Assembly (NCBI GenBank): GCA_903914615.1
Contig: CAIWPS010000779.1
Location: forward strand, 1-41,291
DNA length: 41,291 bases
Source: an uncultured beta proteobacterium
GTDB taxonomy: Bacteria; Pseudomonadota; Gammaproteobacteria; Burkholderiales; Burkholderiaceae_C
Direction: 5' to 3'
Shown: positions 18,601-27,600 of the stretch, piece by piece
How positions within the stretch are numbered: position 1 is the stretch's first letter
Layout: every line of letters starts with the position of its first letter
Notes under the pieces: generated by a model
The model's database searches: none
Told to the model about the DNA's origin: nothing
The model's input: the letters and a program-made list of their open reading frames with translations, nothing else
Translations under genes and position numbers: made by a program

Positions 18601-18854
18601 AGAACATCAACCGCTGCTGGGTCAAGGTCTACCAGTCCAGCGGCATCTTTGTCGGGCCCGATGCCGATCACCTGACCGAGATCAAGCAGCGAACGACGGA
18701 GCCGTGGGCATCGCCGCCGGCGCTGCAGACAGGCGAGCTGGCGGTGCTGACAACTCCCAGCTGGCAGGAAAGTGGCCAGGTATGCATCCAGCAGCAGAAT
18801 CCGCTGCCGGTCGACGTGGTTGGTCTGACGATGGAGGTGGTGCTTGGGGATTAA
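15651..18854 (+). CDS. Tail tubular protein B / nozzle-like protein
   Basis: 1067 aa; MRNYFRSFAGGEISPEMFGRIDDAKFQTGAATVRNFITTPTGAAKNRPGFAYV N-terminus; follows TTA. Confidence 0.7.
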   Translation: MPKMRNYFRSFAGGEISPEMFGRIDDAKFQTGAATVRNFITTPTGAAKNRPGFAYVSATKGNGVARLIPFTYSAEQTMVVELGNQYARFHTMGETLLFDSADAVPWRAPSPALTYTLTTPAVFTWTAHGLTTGQAIRFYAPNNSSGLPIPTGLQLAYTYTVNVLDANTFQILDGGNAVALGGGSGGGSFTPYTGTGTANVSATAYASSLDIEYSNILGGLANVAVGPGVATLNATIAASVVKTGGGFCSIAFQYSTNGTTWITFRTATASLTTAVSVSIPITNLDTLQLRVMASCFTGGAGEGAEGVAGGGPGSGATASGAASISAWSIDVPTGGSSGTFAPIEAYLYYSAGAVASYGGNYYAAVVSDTGGITTPGTDAGAIWRLLPSNLAYEIATPYAAADLFAIHYTQSSDVMTLVHPNYAPMELSRESATQWSLTPIVFGPPLNTPEGVAVAATPGYKATIASITLASPAVFTTVSNHTLSEGDGVYIENLTATIGGTPTPLDGFYMVEKIPVDGSGNLIPNQLILMDYSGNTLSASGFSAYSSGATIQYGTQIFNITNPYAVQAIASDGVTTSALSASASVLNNLDVTGSYNTVSWSAVNGAQSYNVYKQFNGLWGYIGNTTALSFVDNNIAVDMSITPGYPDSVFSGSGNYPAAVCYFQQRRCFAGTSNAPQNAWMSNSGTESMFSYSLPSLSTDRIAFRVAALQADAIQHLVPMVSLILLTSETEFALGQPGTYETITPSSLSVNAQSYIGASSVQPTVINTTMVYAASRGGHVRELGYAWTVNGYQTGDLSLRASHLFDNLTIVDQAYSKSPLPIVWFVSSNGQLLGLTYIPEEQIGAWHHHDTQGTFESITCVHEGNEDVLYAVINRTIGGSTVRYVERLATRLFDTLADAFFVDAGASFSNETPVTEIGGLTWLEGQTVSVLADGGVQSQKVVTGGSITLDAPASVVQVGLPYVSQLETLPAVLQLDGYGQGRVKNINRCWVKVYQSSGIFVGPDADHLTEIKQRTTEPWASPPALQTGELAVLTTPSWQESGQVCIQQQNPLPVDVVGLTMEVVLGD

Positions 18855-19557
18855 CCTGCTGACGAGTACGTGGGACAACATTGAGGAACTCTTCGATCCG
18901 GCGCCCGGGCCGAACTGGTCGTCGGACTGGTCAGGACCTGGGCTGGGCGGGAAAGGCATTGGCGCGGCCGGTACCGGATCGATGTTTTCGAGCATGGGGC
19001 TGATTACCCAAAGCCTGGGCGCGGTGACGAGCGCGGTGGGCGCCTACTTTGGCGCGAAGTCTCAGCAGTACCAGGCGAAGAGCCAGGCATCGAGCGACCA
19101 GTTCCAGGCGACGATGGCGCGGATGAACGCGAGTGCGGATGAGCGCAACGCTGAAACCATCCTCGAGGCCGGCAAGAGCCAGGTGGCCAACTACACGATG
19201 GGCGCGGGGCAGCAGAAGGCCGAGTCGACCGCAAGCATGGCCTCGCACGGCATCGCGCTTGGCGTAGGCTCTGCGGCCGACGTAAGCGCCAGCCAGGACG
19301 TTGTGAAGGATATTAACGTCCGGAACATCAACATCAACGCGGTGACCGCCGCGGCGGCCGAGCGGACGCAGGGCGCCAATGAAGAGGGCGCGGCGACGAT
19401 CTATGACGCGTCGGCCAGGAATGCGCTGCTGACGGCGAAGTCGATCAGCCCGATCGGCAGCGGCGCGGCCAGCCTGCTGGGGAGCGCGGCACAGATCGGA
19501 AGCCAGTGGGACTGGCGCAACTGGATGCGCCAGCAGGGGTATGGAGGGGGTAACTAA
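18844..19557 (+). CDS. Internal virion/DNA-ejection protein (gp14-like)
   Basis: GLITQSLGAVTSAVGAYFGAKSQQYQAKSQASSDQFQATMARMNA...DINVRNININAVTAAAAER; synteny. Confidence 0.6.
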   Translation: MGINLLTSTWDNIEELFDPAPGPNWSSDWSGPGLGGKGIGAAGTGSMFSSMGLITQSLGAVTSAVGAYFGAKSQQYQAKSQASSDQFQATMARMNASADERNAETILEAGKSQVANYTMGAGQQKAESTASMASHGIALGVGSAADVSASQDVVKDINVRNININAVTAAAAERTQGANEEGAATIYDASARNALLTAKSISPIGSGAASLLGSAAQIGSQWDWRNWMRQQGYGGGN

Positions 19558-21692
19558 TGCCATTGACGGTGCCATCAGAATTTGTACCCAGCGTGTCGAC
19601 GCAGCCTGCGCAAACGCCGCGCATGACGGCGCCGTTGGTGGTTCCTGGGCAGAACGATGCGCCGCAGTTGATTCAGAAGCTGGGTGCGGATGCGATGCAG
19701 GCTGGCACCACGATGCGGCAGATCGGGCAGACGATCGGCGATCGGGTTGCGCAGATGACGGACCAGGCGCAGATCAAGTCTGCCGAGAACCAGTTTCTTC
19801 AGTCCGCGATGCCGGTGCTGAGCAAGTACAAGACGACGGAAGGGATGGACGCAGCTCAGCAGTTCGACCCGGCGTCCCAGGCGATTGCCCAAGCGCGCGC
19901 CGATGCGGCGGATACGCTGACAAGTCCCAGCCAGCAGCGAGCTTTTGGCATGCTCGTCGACGCCCACGCGACAACGCTGGCGGCGCAGATGGCGGCGCAT
20001 CGCGACACGCAGCAGGTGCAGTACGGCAAGGATCAGTCCAAGGCGCGCGCGCAGAACCTGAACGCAACTGCGGCGCTGGACGTTGCCGGCCGCAACCGAA
20101 GCGACTCTATCTTTGCGCAATACGGACAAGAGTCTGACAACGAAACGCTGAACTACGCATCGCTGAGCGGCAACGCTCCCGATAGCGATGTGTCTCAGAA
20201 TGCGCTGCGTCTGAACCGCACCGATCGCTACACAAGCGTGATTACGTCGCTGCTGGACAAGCGGGCCTTCAGCGAGGCGCAGGACTTCTTTGACGAGCAC
20301 AAGGGCGAGATGGACATGAAGCGGGCCGAGGTGCTCGGCAATGCCGTCAAGTCGGCCTCGCAGCAGGTCCAGATCACGGACTACCGCGATCGGGCTGTCC
20401 AGAGCCTGCAGAAGACCAGCGGTCCGGGCCCACTGGCGCAGCCGATCCCGGCAGCGACCATCACCACGACCGATGACGGCAACGGCCTGTTCATTCATGA
20501 GGTGCCGGGCAGGGACGTGCATGCCCCTGCCAGCGGAACTGTGACCAAGGTATGGAACGACGACAAGTGGGGTCTGTCGGCGGAGATCGCGATGCCTAAT
20601 GGCTACACGGCGACCTTCAATAACCTGGGCGCGGTGAACTACAAGGAAGGCCAGAAGATCACGCAGGGCCAGCCTCTGGGGCTTACGGGCAAGACTGCGC
20701 AGGGCCAGGGCGGCGTCGCTTATGAGATCACCGGTCCGGATGGTAAGTACGTCGATCCGCGGCAGGCCTCCGGCAGCCCGTTCGACCCTTCTAACTTCAG
20801 CGCCCCTTCCGACGAGGCGAAGGCTGTCGAGTGGGTCAACGCGAACGTGGAGGATCCGCAGCTGCGCCGCGAAGCTGAGAACCAGGTGCGATCGCTCGCG
20901 AACACCAATCGAAATATCGAGAACCAGCAGCACGCGGCGGCGGTGAAGCAGGCGACGGATTGGTGGTTCCAGCACGGCACGATCTCCACCTTGCCGGCGG
21001 AGGTCAAGATGCAGCTGACGCCGGAAGACGTCGACAGCTTTAACCAGCAGGCCAAAGCGAAGAACGATGTGGACCTGCAGGCGAACTGGCTCGAGCATCC
21101 GGATCAGATGACCGTCGACGCTGTGCGGCAAGCACACGCGCAAGGGCGGCTGACGGATGCGGGTTACCTCTCGGCGCTGCGAAATGCCATAGCGATACAG
21201 CAGGACGCAAGTAACACCGATCCGCAGAAAGTACGTGCTGTGTCGGTGGATCACGATCAACTAACGGACCTTTTGACGATGAACCAGATGCCGAATTTGG
21301 CCATGCCAAAACAGGACGCAGACAAGCTACAGCGCGTGGAGCTCGAGACTGCGATCAAGAATGAGATCGATGTCCAGCAAGAGCGCAATAATCGCACGCT
21401 GACCTGGCAGGAAAAGGGAAAAATAGCGCGGGACATGATCATCGACAAGGTCTATACGCCGAGCCCGTGGTACTCGCCTCAAATGAACGAAGGCCTGAAG
21501 CCTGTCGCCATCGCCACTCCGGAAGAGCGGAAAAACGCGACGGTGTGGGTGGGTGATCAAAAGGTTCGCATGATGGATATCCCCCCGCAAGTTACGACGC
21601 AGGCTATGCAGGACTTGATGGCGAACAAGGTGCCGGCCACCCAGGCAAACATCGCGGCGTGGTGGATCAGGAAAGGAAAACCTGCACAGTGA
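19557..21692 (+). CDS. Internal virion/ejection protein (gp15-like position) with embedded degenerate M23/LytM-like domain
   Basis: Segment ~20478-20775: GRDVHAPASGTVTKVWN...YTATFNNLGAVNYKEGQKITQGQPLGLTGKTAQGQGGVAYEITGPDGKYVDP follows the LytM pattern but lacks the HxH. Confidence 0.65.
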   Translation: MPLTVPSEFVPSVSTQPAQTPRMTAPLVVPGQNDAPQLIQKLGADAMQAGTTMRQIGQTIGDRVAQMTDQAQIKSAENQFLQSAMPVLSKYKTTEGMDAAQQFDPASQAIAQARADAADTLTSPSQQRAFGMLVDAHATTLAAQMAAHRDTQQVQYGKDQSKARAQNLNATAALDVAGRNRSDSIFAQYGQESDNETLNYASLSGNAPDSDVSQNALRLNRTDRYTSVITSLLDKRAFSEAQDFFDEHKGEMDMKRAEVLGNAVKSASQQVQITDYRDRAVQSLQKTSGPGPLAQPIPAATITTTDDGNGLFIHEVPGRDVHAPASGTVTKVWNDDKWGLSAEIAMPNGYTATFNNLGAVNYKEGQKITQGQPLGLTGKTAQGQGGVAYEITGPDGKYVDPRQASGSPFDPSNFSAPSDEAKAVEWVNANVEDPQLRREAENQVRSLANTNRNIENQQHAAAVKQATDWWFQHGTISTLPAEVKMQLTPEDVDSFNQQAKAKNDVDLQANWLEHPDQMTVDAVRQAHAQGRLTDAGYLSALRNAIAIQQDASNTDPQKVRAVSVDHDQLTDLLTMNQMPNLAMPKQDADKLQRVELETAIKNEIDVQQERNNRTLTWQEKGKIARDMIIDKVYTPSPWYSPQMNEGLKPVAIATPEERKNATVWVGDQKVRMMDIPPQVTTQAMQDLMANKVPATQANIAAWWIRKGKPAQ

Positions 21693-24600
21693 GTACACCG
21701 AATCAGCCATTGAGCATAGCGCAGCAGATGCTGCATGAGGGCTCGTTGCCGGATATGCCGGATCAGTCCGGACAGCAGGTCACCGGAGTTCCGATGCGGG
21801 CGGTTGTTTCGGCGGTGGCAGCGACCGATCCTGACCGGGAGGCATACTACCAGCAGCTCGCGCAGCGAACTGGCATGGGTGTGGACCTGGTGCGCCATGA
21901 TCCCAAGGCGGCTCAACAAAGGGCGCTGAACGTGGATCTCGATCAACGCGATCTGGAGATTCGTAACCCGATCCTGGCGGACCAACTGCGTGACCCGAAC
22001 TTTGCCGGGGTGGCACACGACGATCTGGATAGCCTGACGCGGATTGACGAGGGCGCGATGCGGCTGCGGGCTATCTCTCAGAATCCCGAAGCGCTGAATG
22101 GGTTGACGCCGACTCAGCGGGAAGCGGTGATCGATGAGCGGACGCGGGTGGCGATGGAGCGCTACCGCAATGGGGGCGGGAACGGCTTTTGGAGCGGCGC
22201 ATACGCCGAGGCCAAGTCGGCGGCGGCCAGCTTCAACACCGGCGTAACGGGTTTTTTCAAACCGATCATTGACGATGTTGGCACGGGAATTGAAGACGCG
22301 CTGGATACACCCAAAGCGCTGATGGATGGCTTGACGGGGATCGACCCAAGTTTCCAGGGGTTGAAGAACGTTTGGGTGAGACCGCACGGGTCGGCGACGC
22401 GGGATGTTACGCAACAGGCGCAGGATTATCTGTCGGCTCCTATCCTCTCGGGACCGCAGAAGACGCTTATCGATCCGGTGACCAAGCAGCCGTTTGCGAA
22501 CCCGGACTACAGCGGGTGGGGTCGCGGTCTGGGCAACGCGGTGGAACAGGTGCCTGGACAGCTCCTGGCCTTATACCTGGGCGGGGGGGCGCTTGGAGCG
22601 GCGGGAGAAGCGGCCGGTGTAGATGGTGCGGCGGCGGCGGCCGAGGCCGGTTCAGGCGAAGCGTCGGCGCCCAGCATGGCGGGGGAGGCTTTTGCGCACA
22701 AAACTCTGCCAATGGTGCTTGGCACGCAGGCCGCGCAGACGACGTACGCCCAGGCTAGGCAAAAGGGAGCGGACCAGAAGACGGCTGCGATGGCCGCTCT
22801 GTACGCGGGCGTGGCCAACTACGCGTTCATGGGCAAGATGCCGGAGCCAGTTCCGGCGGAGAGCTTCGGGGGATTGGCTGGCCAATATTTTGCCCGTAGC
22901 GCGGCGTTTGGGACCGGCATGGCCGTGTCAGACAATGCGATCGCGCGGGGGAGTTACGATCCGGATCGCGGTTTGCTGGAGGATGTGCCGCAGTCGATCC
23001 TGCAGATGGCGGCTTTCGAGGGCCTGGGCGCGGGAGGCCAGCTTGCCGATCTGGGAGGCGAGGCGATCGCCCGCTGGCGCGGCCGCAACGCCGCCCCGCA
23101 GGCGCCAGCGGAGCCGACGCCGTTTGCGCAGACCATGGCCGATCAGGTGGCGGCCGTGGAGCAGTCGAAGCTGCGCGCCCGGTCGCCGCAGGATTTCCAG
23201 CAGTCGGTGAACCAGCAGTTCGAAGGCGACGCCAGCCTGCGGATTCCCGCGCAGGAGTTTGTGAACTACTTCGACGCGCAAAAGCTGGACCCGGCGATGA
23301 TGGCGAACCGGGTGGGTGTAAGAAATCTGGAGGAAGCTGCGGCGGCCGGGTCAGACCTGGAGATTCCGAGTGCGAAGTTCTTCGGGCAACTCGATCCTGA
23401 GCATCAACGCGGCTTGTTGTCGGATGTCGTCGATCCCATGACTGAGATGACGGCTCGCCAGGCGGAGCAGCATCGCGCGGAGCTGCAGGAGTTCCTCGCC
23501 AACGGCGGTGTGAGCAAACTGATGGAGGATGCGCGCCAGGCGGACGCAGAGACGCAGGCCACGCCCGGCTGGCAGGCGGTGAAGGATGAGATGCGGCAGC
23601 GCTACGTCGAAGCCGGGGTGAGCGAGCGCGAGGCGGAGGATAAGGCCACGCTGGACGCGAATGTGCATGCGAACCTGGCGCGCGAGGCTGGGTTGACGCC
23701 CGAAGAGCTGTTTCATTCGACGAACCCCAAGGTCAAGGTCGGGGATGCACCGTCGAGCTCGGAGATCCCGACTCATCAGCAGCCGTGGTACCAGTCCGCG
23801 ATCGACGGAATACGGTCTGTGGTCGCAGCTGCGAAACAAAAGGGCGACGTAAAAAAGTGGACAAAGTATGCACCCGTCAGCGACTGGTTGCGTGGCGCAG
23901 CGAAGAACGTAGGTCTTACGCTGGATGGGTTCGAGCATGGTCTTGATGCAGATGCGGTGAGGCACGCGAATGCGGCGCATAGCGACGCAAAGTCTGAAAA
24001 AAACAGAGGGTTAGTAGCGATAACCGATGAGGATTTTGAGAAGATCCCGCTAGTGGTGTCGGAGCCGGACAGGGTTGTTTTTGGCGCAAAAAGCGGGGAT
24101 GGACTAGATCAACTTTTCTATATCAAGAAAATGAATGACGGCTCGATTGTCCATGTCGAGGAGGTGCGAACGGGCCGGAAAAGACTCGCAGCCGTTTCGC
24201 TGAGAAAGCACCCCGCCGCGGCCAATATTGACAAGGTCATTACCAACCTAGACCACAACGTCCGAAACGACGGCGGGCGTACTCCCCTGATTGTAGTAGA
24301 CGGCCCGGGAGCAGACAAGAGCGAGGGGGCGGCTGAGCCGGGGAAGACGCTATATCAGTCTCGCTCCCCGATCGGGGGCGCCGACGGGAAACAGTCCACG
24401 CTGCTGACGCCGGGTGGCAAACTGCCCGCGAAATACCGCCTGGTGGAGGCGGCAGACCTGATTCCATCGCACAACCCTCAGACATTTGCGGTGAACGGCG
24501 ACTACCCGCAAGGCGTGCAGGAGCGGGCCTACGACAAGAGCAAAGAGGCGCAGGCGCGGGTGATCGACCAGGCGCAGAACTATGAGCCGGCGTACACAAT

Positions 24601-27600
24601 CAACACGAATCCGGACGCGGTGAACGGGCCGCCGGTGATTACCCCGGATGGCACCGTGCTGGGCGGCAATTCGCGCACGATGAGCACGGTGAGGCTTTAC
24701 CGCGACGGCAAAGGCGATGTGTATCGGAACGCTCTCCGCGAACAGGCTGGCGACTACGGCCTGAAGCCGGAAGAAGTGGACGCGATGAAGGAACCGGTGC
24801 TGGTGCGGCAGGTGCAGGCACCGCAAAGCGTGGACGCCATGCGGCGGCTGGGGACGGACCTGAATCGCTCGATGACCGGGGCGCTAGGCGCGACGGAGAA
24901 GGCTGTGAGTGTCGGCAAGAACCTCAAGCCGGAGACACTGCGTTGGGTCTCGGATGAGCTGAATGCCGGCGACATGACGCTGCGGGAGATGCTGGCGGCG
25001 CGCGGCGGGGAAGTACTCAAGCGGTTTGTGCAGGACGGGGCACTGACCGAACGCGAACGGCCGCAATACATCGACAGCGCAACGGGAGGCCTGAATGAAT
25101 CAGGCAAGGCGTTTGTCGAGAAGGCGCTGCTCGGTTCCGTGTTCGACGATCCCCGGCTGATGGAGTCCGCGCCTAAGTCGATCGTGGCCAAGATCGAGCG
25201 ATCGCTGGGGGCGATTACGTCGTTTGCATCCAGGGGGGATGCTTGGAACATCGTGTCCGCGCTACGCGAAGCCATCGACGAGCATGGGTCGATCCAGCGC
25301 AGCGGCTCAACGGTCGAGGACCGGATCGGGCAAACGTCGTTGTTTGGCGAGGAGCGCAATCCGCTGGTCGATGCTCTGGTGCGAGTGCTGGCTAGCAAGC
25401 CGAACGCAGTGAAGGAGGCATTCGACGCCTACGCGCGCGACAGCGACGAGAACCTGCCGGGCCAGAACAGGATGTTTGGCGAGGCGAGCGCATTCGATGC
25501 TTTCAATCACGCATTTGGGAGTAAACTTTCGGAACAGGAGTTTGAAGATGGACGCAGATCAGCAGACGAAAGCCACGGAGGACCGTTACCGGTCAGTTCG
25601 GGAAGCGACGCGCATCTACCTGTCGCATCCGCCGGGGATACGGGAAGCGGCGGTGAGGAACTACCACGCAGCGGAGGGGGATCGCGGGAGGCAGTTGCAA
25701 AGCCTGAAAGCGGCGGACTGGTGCCGGGAGCACAACCTGAACCTGCCGCCGCTGCCGAACCACTAGAGTCGATCCCGGATCATCCCTATGCGAGCCAGGA
25801 GACGCAAGCGGTCTCGGCCGAGCATGGTACCCGTACGCTAATACCCGGGACGCTCGGATGGATGCGACGGCTGCCGGATGGCTCGTTTGAGATCGGCAAG
25901 ACGAAGATCGGCAACTTTAGCACGCTGGTGCATGAGACGGCTCATATGTATCTCGAAACCATTCGCGACCTCGTCAAGCGGCCGGGGGCGAGCGATCGTC
26001 TGAAGGGTGACTACCAGAAAATCCTCGACTTCCTGGGCGCGAAGGATGGCGAGGATCTGACCACGGAACAGCATGAGAAGTGGGCGCGAGCCAATGAGCA
26101 GTATGTGCGCGAAGGCAAGGCGCCGTCTCCCGGACTCAAGGGTGTCTTCCAAAGGTTTGCCTACTGGCTGCATGGCGTTGACGGCCGCGCGAAGGATCTG
26201 GGAGTGGAGCTCGATCCGGAGACGCGCGGAGTGCTCGATCGTATGTACCAGTCTGAGCGCACTGTCGACCAGGCGGCGGAGGAGACCGGGCCATCGATGT
26301 TCAAGAGCCCGGAAGAGGCTGGCTGGACGGAAGCGGAATTCCAGAAGTACGCCGAGACCAAAGGCATCGGCGTTGACCAGGCAAAAGAGCAGGTGCGTGC
26401 AGAGCTGAATGCGGCCGCGGAGCGGGAGCAGACGGAGAGCCGGCGCGAAGAGCAGCGCAACGTGTACGACGCGGCCATGGAGAAGATTGACAAGCGGCCG
26501 GAGTACACGGCGATCCGCTCGCTGCGCAAGGGCAAGCTAGACACGGGCGAAGAGATCTCGCTGAATCGTGACCAGCTCGTCGAGCAGTTCGGCGAAGACC
26601 GCGTAAAGGCATTGCAGAAGGCGCATCCAGGTCTGTACCGGCTCGAGGGCGGAGCGGATGCGGAGTCGGTGGCGGAGATCTTCGGGTACCACTCGGCGGA
26701 TGAGATGCTGCAGTCGCTGACGGCAGCGCCGCGGCGCAAGGCTGCGATCGAGCAGGCCACGCGGGACTACCTGGTCAACAAGTACGGCGACGTGCGCTAC
26801 GACGGCACGCTGAATGACCGAGCCCGCTATGCGATCGAGAACAAAGAGCGCGGGGCGAACATCTACCGCGAGCTGCGGGCTCTGAAGGCCAAGGTAGCTG
26901 CGCTCGAAAAGAATGCGTCCGACGCGAAGGCGGCGATGGCGGGGATCGAGATCGCGCCGATGGATGCCTATCGCGCCGCGGCCAAGCAGATGATCGACCA
27001 GAAGGCGATCGCGGATCTGCAGCCGAGCCGCTACCTGGACGCGAGCCGCCGGTACTCGCGCGATGCCTTCGACGCGCTCCGGAGCGGCAACGTGAAGCGC
27101 GCGGCCGAGGCCAAACACAAAGAGCTGTTGAATCACTTCCTATTCCCCGAGGCGACGGAGGCGCGCGACTACGTCGACAAATTTGAGAAGTATGTGAAGC
27201 AAGCGGTAACGAGCAAGGGCATTCAGCAGCGGATGGCTCTGGCCGGCGGCGACTACCGGACGCAATTCAACTGGCTGCTGGCCCGCTACGGCCTCGCGCC
27301 GGCGGCTGAACCGCCTGGACGCAGTCTGCGCGCCTGGGCGGATGAGATGTACGACATGGGCAAGGAACCGGCCAATGCGCCGAACATCCTGGACAGCACG
27401 AAAGGCCGGAACTATCGCAACGTGCCCTTGTCGGAGATCCGCGACCTGCATGACACGTTGCTGAATATCCAGGCGCTGGCGCGGCAGGAGTTCAAGACCT
27501 TTGTGCAGGGCAAGCAGATTGTCTTTGCCGAGGCGAAGCAAGCCATGATCGACAGCGCCCGGCAGAATCTGCGCGAGAAGCCGGAGAAGGTCTTTGAGGA

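Noticed and set aside
25829-25860. Extra copy of the TACCCGTA promoter-like motif inside the giant gene
   Set aside because: The second half (GCAYAMT at the +24 offset) is absent; likely chance.
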